Shown here: positions 44,961 to 56,478 of the stretch, piece by piece
Layout of the letters: every line of letters starts with the position of its first letter
How positions within the stretch are numbered: the first letter of the stretch is position 1
Origin: Oehlia diaphana
Taxonomy: Eukaryota > Glomeromycota > Glomeromycetes > Glomerales > Glomeraceae
Direction of reading: 5' to 3'
DNA: 64,000 nt
NCBI GenBank assembly: GCA_003833135.1
Contig: QZLH01000020.1
Span: 126,513-190,512 of the forward strand
Made by a program: the position numbers and the translations under genes
Notes under the pieces: model-generated
The model's input: the letters and a program-made list of their open reading frames with translations, nothing else
The model's database searches: none
What the model was told of the DNA's origin: nothing

Positions 44961-45300
44961 CATATATATTTATTAGATAAAATTTACATGAAGGAAATTT
45001 TTTTTTTTTTAAAAAAAAAAAAATTTATCAATAAAATAAATTTTTATTTAAAGAAATATAAGTTTGTTGGTATGCATCCATTTGATTCTCCATATATATA
45101 CACTTATTAAGACTAAAATTTTTATTCGTCGAAATCATTATAACCTAGATTTCGAGTCTGAACCATTAACATATAAATATTTTTTTATTTGCCAATGTCA
45201 TTTGACCTTTTATTGTTATAAATAATAATTTTTAAAAATGATTTTGTCCGTAATACATAGAATTAAATTATAAAATATGGACCACGCCTACTTTTTAATC
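44961..45300. other. Convergent intergenic region
   Basis: 340 bp between the stop codons of the carboxylase subunit (plus) and the first NYN gene (minus). Contains a T-run next to an A-run (about 44999-45024). Nothing else seen. Confidence 0.5.
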
Positions 45301-46258
45301 TCAAACCAACATCATACTTTCAGTCATAGTCACTATTAAAAATGGGTCATTTACTAACAGATCCGGATAACTCTTTGATAACCAATCTCTTGCATGTATC
45401 AATTTACTTTCACTATCAAAATACAAATGAGCGGTTGTGTCATCTTCCCAATGAAACTGACACAATAAATTTAGAGCACGAAAACATTCCATTATCGGTT
45501 CGTTCTTACATTTCCAACTCTTAATTATATCACCACTAATCTCAAGAGTATGTCTTTTGTCCGTGGCATGTTGTTCGGTAATATACGCGAAAGACTTGAA
45601 ATGATCTTCCAACGATAAATAAGGAAATTTCTTAAGTTCATTAGATATTCCTATGGGAAACGGATTATCAAATGGTTAGACACTTCGTACTCATAACCAA
45701 GAAATAAAAATAATACTTTATACTTCCTACCTCTAGACCAAGACCATATTTCGATCCTCCAATTCTTTTCTTTGGCCTTGTCTAATGGGATAATAAAGTC
45801 AGCATCGCCAGAGACTAATATTAATGTACCCGGATTCTTGCTGTATATGATGTCCATCATATCAACTGCAAGTTGTGTGTCAACTTTTTTCTCTCTTCCC
45901 GCGATTAGTGGAAAAATATTGACATTGAACTTAAGGTCTAACGCTCGCACCCATAACTCATCATCAATTGGTGGATCAGAGCCAGCTATGAAAACCCCTC
46001 CCAATTTTCTTCCATTACAAACTGTTATGACGAGTCGATTAGGATCGACATTAAAAACATCGTTCGCAATTCTAAGGTTGCTTTGCGAACCATAAGTGAC
46101 ATTAGAGTAATCGATGAAAATATATACGAGGTCTGAAGTTGTTATAAAAAAAGAGAGATTCTCCGCATAAGTTATAATGAAACCAGCTTGAAAAATTAAC
46201 AATTATGATATCAAATAGGCAAAAAGGGTAACATACCAGATGCTGCTGGTGCTGCCAT
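45301..46258 (-). CDS. NYN-domain protein 1 of tandem array
   Basis: Three exons: 46258-46237, 46132-45731, 45650-45301. Total 774 nt, 257 aa, phases consistent. Exon 1 encodes only MAAPAASG. Exon 2 is an NYN (PIN-like ribonuclease) domain with DYSNV (D15, N18), KVDTQLAVDMM (D92, D98) and SGDADF (D117, D119), the acidic set that binds metal in active members. Exon 3 encodes a C-terminal domain shared by all four paralogues, with the signature SGDIIKSWKCKNEPIMECF and TAHLYFDSESKLIHARDWL. NYN proteins such as MARF1/limkain and LabA cleave or bind RNA; the substrate here is unknown. It is the most divergent but catalytically most complete copy. A 5' leader intron (46261-46344) is likely. Confidence 0.82.
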
Positions 46259-46983
46259 TTCTGTTAACGTCAAAAGTAATGTGAAAGAAAATAGTTTAAC
46301 TATGATATTTTTATCTAAAAAAAAAAAAAACAAAAAAAGCTTACTTTTTAGAATTTACACGTTTGAGAATATTAAATTCAGCTCGTACACTTTCCGGGAA
46401 AGAGTCGAAGTGTACAAAAGTATACGTGACAAAATATCGTGCTTATTTTATTTTATCCATCGATCTGCAGAATGTGCATTTAATTTAGTTTGCGACGATG
46501 TGTAATTTATATTCCGAGTATGACCTAGATAAAAACGTTCAGAGATTTCAATCGGGCTGAATTGTTATAAATATTTCTTATTATTGAACGAAACTTGTCA
46601 ACAAATATTTGAGTTCCATCTATCCATTAATCGTCGGATCATATTATTTACAATGAAAAAAAGTAATCTAAAATAATTTTTATTTAGTTTTAAAAATTTA
46701 AAATGCAAATTATAATAAAACAACTTACCAACTATAGTAATTAACCAAATAATGCAATTAAAATCATGTGACCAAAATTTCTATTTTCGATGTAATGCGT
46801 TTGAAAATATTTGATTTTTTATTGACAAAAAAAAAGGAAATAAATTATATAAATTGGTCGTGATACATAGAATTGTGTTACAGTGTAATGGTATAATTAT
46901 ACTGGACCATACCAGTTTTTCATTTGCCTACTATACTACTATATATACCTAATACTTATACTCTATATATACAAAAAACATTA
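46259..46983. other. Spacer between NYN genes 1 and 2
   Basis: Holds the 5' region of NYN gene 1, including a probable leader intron (46261-46344, donor GTAAGC on the minus strand) and an upstream box ACACTTTCCGGGAAAGAG (46387-46404) that is positionally equivalent to boxes upstream of the other copies. The remainder matches parts of the other spacers (for example AATCGTCGGATCA near 46629). Confidence 0.5.
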
Positions 46984-48047
46984 TTATTTCAAAATTATAC
47001 TTTCCGTTAAATCCACAAATACATATTGATCATCTAATGGATCATCTGTATTTTGTTGAGGGAGATCAACGATATCCTCCGTAATTTTTTTGTCTTGCAA
47101 CACCTTGACACTCTTGCCAACTCTTCCTTGTTCTTTTAACAACATCGGATATTTCTTAAATAACCAACCCCTTGCTTGTTTCAAATGAGTTTCATTATCG
47201 AAATACAAATGAGCAGTTGTTTTATTCACCCATTGAAACTGACATAATAAATTTAAAGCACAATAACATTCCATTATCGGTTCATTTTTCCATTTCCAAC
47301 TCTTAATTATATCACTACTGATCTCAAAAGTATACTTATTCTTAGGTCCAGTGATATATACGAATGACTTGTAATGAAAATTCAATGATGTATAAGGGAA
47401 ATTACTAAAGTGTTTAGACTTTCCTGAAATGGGATATAAAGTGATCAGTTTAAGTGTCATGTGCCGAGAAATATAAAAATATATAAATAATACTTTTATA
47501 CCTTTATTCCAAAACCATATTTCGATCTCCCAATTCTCTTTTCTGGCCTCTTCTAATGGGACAGAATAGTCGGAATCGCCAGCGACTAATACTAATATTC
47601 CTGGATTTTTTCGTATGGTAAGCATAATATCGCAAGTAAGTCGTGAGTCAACTTTTTTTTCTTTGTTTGATGCGTTTCTTGGAAAAGTTTTGACATTGAA
47701 CCCATGGTGTTCAGCTCGTCTCCATGCCAATTCATCTTTAGCTGGTGTTGGAGCTGTTTGTGGAGTAGAACCAGCAATGAAAACCCCACCCGATTTTCTT
47801 CCATTACAAACTGTTAAGACAAGTCGATTGAGATCGACATTAAAATGATCGTTTGCAATATTAAGTTCACGCGAACCCTCATGAGTGACGTTAGAATAAT
47901 CGATGAAAATATACACAAGTTCTGCTACAAGGAAGAGATACTCTGCATAAGTTATTATAAAACTAGGTTGACAAATATAACAATTATGATACATGTGGGC
48001 GAGAACAAAAAAAAAGCAAATATACCAGGATCTACTGGTCCTGCCAT
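46984..48047 (-). CDS. NYN-domain protein 2 of tandem array
   Basis: Three exons: 48047-48026, 47921-47502, 47423-46984. Total 882 nt, 293 aa, phases consistent. Exon 1: MAGPVDPG. NYN domain with DYSNV, KVDSRLTCDIM and AGDSDYSV, so all expected acids are present. The GGVFIAGSTPQTAPTP segment is longer than in copy 1. The C-terminal domain has SSDIIKSWKWKNEPIMECY and TAHLYFDNETHLKQARGWL, followed by a linker and the tail VVDLPQQ-like VDLPQQNTDDP. Function inferred only from the NYN domain. A 5' leader intron 48050-48155 with donor GTAAGC is likely. Confidence 0.82.
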
Positions 48048-48970
48048 TTCTGCTAAACTACCAATTAAGAATTGAATTGCGATAGAACATTATGTTCAGT
48101 TCACAGCTTTTTTTAAGTAAAAAAGAAAAAATAAAAATAAGGTAGAAACGCTTACTTTTAAACTATTAAATTAACGGTTTGGAGTTATAATCCAGGAATT
48201 GGGATAATCCAGCCCGTACACACTCTATGAGAAAGAACAAAATATACGAAGTAATTACTTATTATTAGTAAGGTAAATAAATAATACGTGGAATTATTAC
48301 AGTTGATCGACGGAATACATATTCAATATGGTGGTTTTAGCGTACGCATACCCAATTAAGAATGTAAAAATGATGTAACCTGATAAATGAGAAAAAATGA
48401 TCATTGCTTTAACCAGATTTAAATATGGATGTACGCAACTCCATATGGTGGGAATATTTATTTAAATTCCAACTAGATAATTATAGAGCGTTCATCATTT
48501 ATTTCTTGTTGAACAATCAACAGATTTTCATGATGAAAAACTCGTCGGATCACGAAACAAGTTGGTGATAATTTATTTGATCGGTGCTATTAGAAAAAGT
48601 TAACCAAAATTTTTTAAATTTTTAAATTTAGTTTTAAATATATGTTTTATCCATTTGAGAGAAGAATCTTAATGATCGGCGTGGCTTAAAATTTTGTTTT
48701 AAAAAATCATGTCCAAAATTTCCGAGAAGCCACCGCATATAAACATATTTTATTAAATATTTTGATCCTTTATTGAATAAGTTATATGATTTGACTGTGA
48801 TACATATATTTGTTTAGATATATATAATTGTTTTATAAAGTGGAAGTGTGTATTTATACTAGATTACACCATTTCTATATCTAATATTAATATACTAATG
48901 TCAAATACGATAATCTAGATAAGGTTATACAATACAAACAAAAATACAAAGGAATAAATTAAATAAATTA
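48048..48970. other. Spacer between NYN genes 2 and 3
   Basis: Includes the leader of NYN gene 2 and, from about 48540, the left part of the first unit of the large tandem duplication (3' flank of NYN gene 3). No gene. Confidence 0.5.
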
Positions 48971-51900
48971 TCATTCCAAGGATCCCCCATTAAATAATTG
49001 GTTTACCAATGGTTCTTTTGCTGTCTGTTGAGGTAAGTCAACGACAATTTCCGAAAATTTTTTGTCTTGAGTGTTGGTATGGTTTCCTTCATGCGGCATC
49101 TTATCATTCTTGATATCTTTTCCTAGCTCTTCTACCAACATATTCGAATAATCCTTGGATAACCACCAATTACTTGCATCTTGCAACTGATTTTTGCTAT
49201 CAAAATACAAATGAGCGGTTGTGCCATTTATCCAGTAAAACTGACACAACAAATTACGAGTAAAATAATATTCCATTATCGGCTCGTTCCTCCATTTCCA
49301 ACTCTTAATTATATCACCACTAATTTTAAGAACATATTTACTCTTAAGGGGATATGTTCTGGTGACATATGCGAAAAGCCTATAATGGTCTCTCAAAGAT
49401 ACATGAGGAAAGCTTTTAAAGTTTTTAGCCATTCCTATAGGAAAACAAGTTATCAAATGGTTAATTCTTGCTCATGTGTCCAGAAATATAAATAAATAAT
49501 ATTTTCATACCTTTAGGCCAGGACCATATTTCGACCCCCCATTTCTTCTCTTTAGCCTTGTTTATTGGGGTAGAAAAATCCGAATCGCCAGTAATTAATA
49601 TTAATGTACCTGGAGTCTTGGTAAGAATGACCTCCATCATATTGCAAGCAAGATGTACATCAACTCCTTTCTCCTTGTTTAAAGCGTTTCGTGGAAAAGT
49701 TTTAACATTGAACCCAAGGTCTTCTGCTCGTTTCCATGACAACTTATCTTTAGATGGAGTTGGAGCAATTTGTGGAGTAGAACCAGCAATGAAAACCCCA
49801 CCCGATTTTCTTCCATTACAAACTGTTATGACAAGTCGATTAAGATCCACATTAAAAGACTCGTTTGGAAAACTAAGTTCACGCGAACCCTCATGAACGA
49901 CGTTAGAGTAATCGATGAAGATATATACAAGATCTGAAGTTGCTACAGAAAAGAGATTTTCTGCATAAGTCATAATATGACAATTATAACAATTATGATA
50001 TCACACAGGTAAGAATGGGAAAAAGGCTACCAAAAGATTAAATAAAAATGCGTACATACCATGGGTTGTTGGTCCTGACATATCTGCTAGTTATCATATA
50101 TAATAAAATATGATATACTTTTATTTAATTTTATGGTTCCTTTCGACTAAAAAAAAAGAAGAAATGCTTGTTTTTTTATTAGTCAAGTAAATGAAAGAAA
50201 CGGCTTTTTGTAAATCAGGGTTGAACGATTCGGCTCGCACACTCTTCTAGTGAAGAAAATGTACGATATAGAATCACAACCCTGATAAAGTTTAATAAGC
50301 TTATGGAGGTTAACGAGTATACTCTGCAAGAGGAGAATTTTCTTGCAAGAGAAGAGAGAGAAATTCTTCGAAAATATGGGGGAAAATGCCGCATATTTCT
50401 AGTTATTGGCAACTGGCGTAAAAATAATGTATCACAATATTAATTCAAATATAGAAATTTGAACAATGTAAACCGCAGGGAAAAGAGGCAAGATAACAAT
50501 GAAAGTAAAAAGTAAATAACGGTTGCATTAATTCCGGTCTCGAAAAGTTTTCTGCGTCACGTGTGTAAATTTATCAACCAATTGTATTGAGGGTCTTTCA
50601 GTCGATTACCAAAAAAAAGATAACTTGTATTACAATATTGCATCTATTGGCGATCATGAGCACATAATTCCCAAATTAGAAGATTTTTCTCGGAATATCA
50701 TTGACCCAAAAGAAAAGGAAAGAGCCAAAAATAAAGAATGAAGCTAAACTGATAGTAATTAAGATAAGATAATGTGCAATTAGAATTATTAGAAAGCGTT
50801 TAAAGAAATTTAGAAGTAAAAGAGTGCATAAATGAGTAGTTTAGTACATAAATGCGTTTAGAGTTACATATCGAACATGACCTAATTTAGGGTTGGACTC
50901 TGTCGTGTCGGGATTAGCGTCCAAAAATATGTAGAGTCTTCTATTATATATGTGTATGTATGTATATATCAGTTAATTGATATTAGATCTTGCATTAAAT
51001 CTATCTGGGGACATTTTATTCCCACGACAGCCATTTGGAAATATGTAACATAAAATCGGGAAAACTTGACGCCATCCTGGATTGAAAAAGCAAATAGAGA
51101 TCGGCCCTGGTCGACAAGTTTATACTGGATCGGAACCGTTTCTAAACAAAAGATAAATTCGTATGAATCTTATGGAGATTATAAAAATTACGGACAAACT
51201 CTCGATTTTTTATATGCGTGTATCACTATGCTAAAATTGTATTTGCATTGAGAGATCAAACGCAATATCTCATAGTTGATCTCATATCGCATCGACGATG
51301 TACAGTATTATGACCAAATCCCGAAGGAGTTTATTCGACTTAACCAAATTTCTAAAATTTTTATATAATATATTTAGCAATTTAATATAATAAAATTACA
51401 GATTAAGGTGCTAGCATACATTTTTTTCTGGAAACTTTAGTGGAGATTTCTCGTAAATTCCCATTCATTTTTGAAAATTATTCACCGCCTTGACTTTACA
51501 AAATTTGGAAAGTATATTAAGAATACATAATAAGATGTTAATTAAATGTAAACTGTGTATATCCCAAAAAATTGAAACAATTATTGGTGTAAATTATCCT
51601 TTTTCTCAACCCGAACAAATCGTTCTTTCCTTATCTTAATACTTATAGGCTTCTTTTTTCTGGGTAAAATAGTAAAAAAAAAAAAAAATAGTTTAGGTAA
51701 TAATATAACATGTAAAGGCATCCCTCGAAAACTTGCTACTCTAATCTTTCATAATTAGTCTTAATTTAGCCAACCGGTAATACAGCAATATTCTTTATTT
51801 ATCTTTCGCTCGTAATGTTATCTGTCTAATGCGCAATTGTTATTCTACGACGTACCATAATATAAAGTCTGACTAAGTTGGTAGTTGGTTGAACTTTTGT

Positions 51901-53155
51901 AATGAGGTGATCTATTAAACTTTTGCATGAGGAACTTTCGCAAAGAGGTGAACTATCGAACTTTTGTAATGCAGGCATTGTAATACATCAATTGCAAAAA
52001 ACTAATACCTAGTTTTTATTAGAATTCCGAGAAACCTTATTTATATTACGACAAGTAAAAAATTTTTGATAACTACATTAATTAAATTAAATATTTTGTA
52101 TGTTTCCTCATATAATTATTATTTATTCTCTCAAGAATATCTATCCAGAATATCTATAATTGGATCATGAAAGAATGACATAATATATGGCTTGGCTTTA
52201 ACAAACACTTTTTATGTTAATTATGTTTCACTTTGTAAAACAAAAAATCTTACAGTATGTATATGCATTATGAATTACAAGCAGAAGTTCAATAAAAAGT
52301 GATCCTTTCTTAATTTATGCAGTATAATGAATAATAGTTTTATAAAAAAAAAAATGAATGATCAATATTTTTATATTTTTTCCTCCAATATCATGTTTAC
52401 AAATATGAAACACCTATCATCATTCGAACTTATCTTAAATCGAAAACGAATTAAAAATACAATCATTGGTTTTAACGATTTAAGATTTTTTTGTTTTTAA
52501 TTAAGGGGAAAATTTATTTTCAACAAAAATGAGAAACTATATATATCATGATGAACATATATTTACAAATAATCAAAAAAGTTCTAAATAGAGAATATAT
52601 GAATTATGAGCCTATTTGAATTATTGAACTTAATTGACTTATTTTTTTCAATTATTGAAAATATTATAACAGAAAAGTATGTTATTTATTTTAAAAATAA
52701 AGAACTTTTCCGTATATACTATGAATCTTGGATTGATACTGCGTCAATCTAGACGCGTGATTCGTGAAGATATGACTGGTTCATTAATTATTTCTGCACA
52801 AATACAGAGAACATCCATGTGTTTAATTTAATCATCCATTCATTGAAAAGGATTGATTATAAGTCTGGTTTTTTTGTTTTTAACTGAAAAGGTGAATTAA
52901 CTGGAGTGATTGAATATTTTACGAACTCGCATTGTATGACTTGTATAATTCTGGCCCGTAAGTAAACTTTTTTTTTCACTATTCTAATAAAAGAAAAAGT
53001 GAGAATAACCCAAAAATTAAACATTTTAGACCTGGATTTCAAAGGTGGCTCCTTTTCTTATATGCGAACTCAAATATCTGTATATCTCTATTTGTATATC
53101 TTTGGTTGTTTCCAAACCAATAGTTTCTCGGTAAATGTTCCATGTAATAAAAGTT
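48540..53155. repeat. Tandem segmental duplication, first unit
   Basis: Contains NYN gene 3 and about 3 kb of its 5' flank. It aligns in order, with indels, to 53156-59374. Landmarks shared: TCGGATCACGAAACAAGTTG (48544 and 53161), GACCTAATTTAGGGTTGGAC (50879 and 56335), CAACCCGAACAAATCGTTCT (51608 and 57420), ATATGGCTTGGCTTT (52186 and 58058), GATATGACTGGTTCATTAAT (52769 and 58739). It lacks the hAT-type element and the 112-bp element present in the second unit. Confidence 0.85.
48971..50081 (-). CDS. NYN-domain protein 3 of tandem array
   Basis: Three exons: 50081-50060, 49933-49511, 49434-48971. Total 909 nt, 302 aa, phases consistent. Exon 1: MSGPTTHG. NYN domain keeps DYSNV and TGDSDFST, but the middle motif reads GVDVHLACNMM, so one of the usual aspartates is Asn. 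C-terminal domain: SGDIIKSWKWRNEPIMEYY and TAHLYFDSKNQLQDASNWW, then a Lys-rich linker and VVDLPQQTAKEP. Closest relative is gene 4 within the same segmental duplication. The leader-intron donor seen in the other copies (GTAAGC) is ACAAGC here, so leader splicing may be lost. May be weakened or non-catalytic. Confidence 0.8.
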
Positions 53156-53697
53156 AATCGTCGGATCACGAAACAAGTTGGTGATAATTTGATCGGTGCA
53201 ATCGGTGCAAATAGAATGTAATTTTTATTTATTAGAAAAAGTTTACCAAATTTTTTAAAATATATATTTATAGATCAATTTTTAAAAAATCAGCATATAA
53301 ACATTTTTTTTATTATCCGAATAATATAGTTATATGATTTGGCTGTGATACATATATTGTTTAATATACAGTCATCTCTCTTATACCGTATTCTATATCT
53401 TTCCTCTCTATATGCACACCCTCTCTAAATGAACATTTTTTAAAATTTTCATTATGGTCCAAAGGGGAGAGTTGACTGTTTATAATTGTTTTACAAATTG
53501 GAATTGTGTATTTATACTAGATTACACCATTTCTATAACTAATATTACTCACAGTACCCGGTATTTTGCAAATTTCGGAGGTTTGGCCCTGTACCCCTAT
53601 TACGCGAATTTTTACTATTAATAAAGAGTGTTTAAAATTATAAAATAATTAGGGTATTGTTACATGTCGCACCTAAAAATATTTGTTGATAATAAAA
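50082..53697. other. 5' flank of NYN gene 3 and 3' flank of NYN gene 4
   Basis: No intact gene. 50223-50261 carries a promoter box ACACTCTTCTAGTGAAGAAA also found, multiplied, before gene 4. Around 50960-51260 lies the poorly preserved partner of a decayed plus-strand coding stretch seen better at 56540-57060. The empty site for the hAT-type element is at 50908-50915. From 53156 the second unit of the duplication begins. Confidence 0.5.
53368..53479. mobile_element. 112-bp inverted-repeat insertion in second unit
   Basis: The ends ACAGTCATCTCTC (53368-53380) and GAGAGTTGACTGT (53467-53479) are inverted repeats with one mismatch. The first unit has no counterpart at the matching place (near 48820), where the flanks are directly joined. 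The CAGTC start and TA-rich surroundings suggest a pogo/Fot1-like (Tc1/mariner superfamily) MITE. The exact TA target duplication is blurred by the local TA repeats. Confidence 0.6.
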
Positions 53698-55445
53698 TCA
53701 ACGATGAATCTGTCTTCTTTTTTTAAAAGTACGAGTGATACTATAGCCCGTTTTGTTTTGAGTGTTGGTATGATTTCCTTCATGCGGCAGCTTATCATTC
53801 TTGATGTCCTTTTCTAGCTTTTCTATCAACATAACCGGATAATCCTTCGATTTCCACCAATTACTTGCATGTTGCAAATGATTTTCGCTATTAAAATACA
53901 AATGAGCGATTGTGTCATCTATCCAGTAAAACTGACACAACAAATTATGAGTAAAATAATATTCCATTATCGGCTCGTTCCTCCGTCTCCGATCCTTAAT
54001 TATATCACCACTAACTTTAAGAACATATTTACTCTTCAGGGGATATGTTCCGGTGACATATGCGAAAGACCTATGATGGTCTCCTGCCATTCCTATAGGA
54101 AAACAAGTTATTCAAATGGTTAATTCTTGCTCATGTGCCCTAATAATATTTTCATACCTTTATTCCAGGAACATTTTTCGACCTTCCATTTCTTCTCTTT
54201 GGCCTTTTTTATTGCGGTAGAAAAATTCGAACCGTCAGTAATTAGTATTAATGTACCTGGATTCTCGGTAAAAATGACATCTATTATATTGGAAGCAAGT
54301 TGTACATCAGCTCCCTTCTCTTTGTTTAAAGCTTTTCGTGAAAAAGTTTTAACATCGAGCCCAAGGTCTTCTATCCGTTCCCGCGACAACTCTTCTTTAG
54401 GTAGTGTTGAAGCCGTTTTTGGAGTAGAACCAACAATGTTGTCTTGAATGTTGGTATGGTTTCCTTCATGTAACATCTTATCATTCTTGATATCTTTTCC
54501 TAGCTTTTCGACCAACATTTCCGGATAATCCTTCGATTTCCACCAATTACTTGCATCTTGCAACTGATCTTCTCTTTTAAAATACAAATGAGCGGTTGTG
54601 TCATTTATCCAGTAAAACTGACACAACAATTTACGAGTACAATAATATTCCATTATCGGCCCGTCCTTCCATTCCCAACTTTTAATTATATCACCACTAA
54701 TTTTAAGAACAAATTTATCCTTCAGGGGACGTTTTCTGGCGATATATACGAAAGACAAATAATGGACTTTCAAAGATACATAAGGAAAGCTTTTAAAGAT
54801 TTTAGCCATTCCTATATGAAAACAAGTTATCATATGGTTAATTCTTGCTCATGTGTTCATAAATATAAATAAATAATATTTTCATACCTTTAGGCCAAGA
54901 CCATATTTCGACTCCCCATTTCTTTTCTTTGGCCTGGTTTACTGGGTCAGAAAAATCCGAATCGCCAGTAATTAGTATTAATGTACCTGGAATCTCGGTA
55001 TACATGACCGTTTTCATTTCGCAAGCAAGATGTACATCAACTCCTTCCTCTTTGTTTAAAGCGTTTCGTGGAAAAGTTTCAACATTGAACCCATGGTGTT
55101 CAGCTCGTCGCCATGCCAATTCATCTTTAGCTGGTGTTGGAGTAGAACCAGCAATGAAAACCCCACCCGGTTTTCTTTCATTACAAACTGTTGTGACAAG
55201 TCGATTAAGATCCACATTAAAAGACTCGTTTGGAATACTGCATTCACGCGAACCCTCATGAACGACGTTAGAGTAATCGATGAAAATGTATACAAGATCT
55301 GAAGTTGCTACAAGAAAGAGATTTTCTGCATCAGTAATAATAAGACAATTATAACAATTATGATACCACACAGGTAAGAACGGAAAAAAAGCTACCAAAA
55401 GACTAAATAAAATGCGTGCATACCATGGATTGTTGGTCCTGACAT
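53698..55445 (-). CDS. NYN-domain fusion protein (NYN gene 4)
   Basis: Four exons: 55445-55424, 55298-54888, 54811-54158, 54092-53698. Total 1482 nt, 493 aa, phases consistent. Order: MSGPTIHG leader; full NYN domain (DYSNV, GVDVHLACEMK with Asp to Glu, TGDSDFSD); C-terminal domain (SGDIIKSWEWKDGPIMEYY); then, in the same exon, a second NYN half starting at VGSTPKTAS that lacks the DYSN strand and has TDGSNF instead of GDSDF; then a second C-terminal domain (SGDIIKDRRRRNEPIMEYY). This is an NYN-C-(decayed NYN)-C fusion formed by tandem duplication with an internal deletion. The second NYN cannot be catalytic. The frame is open across all junctions, so the product could be made. Confidence 0.78.
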
Positions 55446-55604
55446 TTCTGCTAGTTATCATATATAATAAAATATGATATACTTTTATTTAATTTATGGT
55501 CCTTTCGACTAAAAAAAAAAAAAATTGTTTGCGAAGAAATGCTTACTTTTTTTTATCCAAGTAAATGGAAAAAATGGCTTTTTGTAAATCAGGGTTGGTT
55601 GAAT

Positions 55605-55705
55605 GATACCACTCGAACACTTTTCTAGTAGTAAAGAGAACGATACCACTCCAACACTCTTCTAGTGAAGAGAATGATATCAAAGACTCTTCTAGTGAAG
55701 AAAAA
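55605..55705 (-). promoter_or_regulatory. Triplicated promoter box upstream of NYN gene 4
   Basis: Three degenerate units of 37, 34 and 30 bp each begin GATAYC and include ACTCTTCTAGTGAAGA or a close variant. NYN gene 3 has one copy (50223-50261). Copies 1 and 2 have related single boxes (ACACTTTCCGGGAAAGAG, ACACACTCTATGAGAAAG). The dyad CTTC...GAAG suggests a protein-binding site, but no known factor is identified. Confidence 0.45.
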
Positions 55706-56372
55706 TGTACAAATAGAATCGCCAACCCTGATAAAGTTTGACAAGCTTATGGAGGTTTAACGAGGAGAAAGAAAGAGAGAGAAATTTTTCGATAATGTGG
55801 GGGAAATATGCTGCATATTTCTAGTTATTGGTAACTGGCGTAAAAATAATGTATCACAATATTAAATCAAATATAGAAATTTGAACAAAAGGAAAAGAGG
55901 CAAGATGACAATGAAAGTAGAAAGTAATAACGGTTGCATTTAATTCCGGTCTCGAATGTTTTCTGAGTCACGTGCGTAAATTTATCAACCAATTGTATTG
56001 ACATGTTACTAGGGTCGATTACCAAAAAAAAAAGATAACTGATATCTTGTATTACAATATTGCATCTATAGGCGATCATGAGCACATAATTCCCATATTA
56101 GAAGATTTTCTCGGAATATCATTTACCCAAAAGAAAGGGAAAGAGTTAAAAATAGAGAATGAAGCTAAACTGGTAGTAATTAAGATAAGATAATGTGCAA
56201 TTAGAATTATTGGAAGGCGTGATGAATGAACAGATTAATTTTTGATAAAATTTTTTTTTTTTATTACATGAAGTAAAAAAGTGCATAAATGAGTAGTTGA
56301 GTACATAAATGCGTTTAGAGTTACATATCGAACATGACCTAATTTAGGGTTGGACTCTGTCGTGTCGGGATT

Positions 56373-56478
56373 CAGCGCGGAAAATCCATTATAATTTAAC
56401 CGGTTTTTCCGGTAAATTTCTGATAAAACCGGTAAAATCTTATAATCCCGGATTTTTCCAAGATTTTTTTCCGCGCTG
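56373..56478. mobile_element. hAT-type MITE with 8-bp target duplication
   Basis: 106 bp beginning CAGCGCGGAAAA and ending TTTTTTTCCGCGCTG. It is flanked on both sides by TCGGGATT (56365-56372 and 56479-56486). The paralogous first unit has a single TCGGGATT and no insertion (50908-50915), a true empty site. Eight-bp duplications and CAG...CTG ends are characteristic of hAT transposons. The interior has repeated ACCGGT-like motifs and no ORF. Confidence 0.9.

Noticed and set aside
54929..55261. Long plus-strand ORF opposite NYN gene 4 (and equivalents opposite genes 1-3)
   Set aside because: It is the antisense shadow of the NYN exon, present opposite every copy because the coding sequences are similar.
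55605..55705. Heat-shock elements
   Set aside because: TTC and GAA are separated by four bases rather than the two of a standard element, so I only call it an unassigned dyad box.
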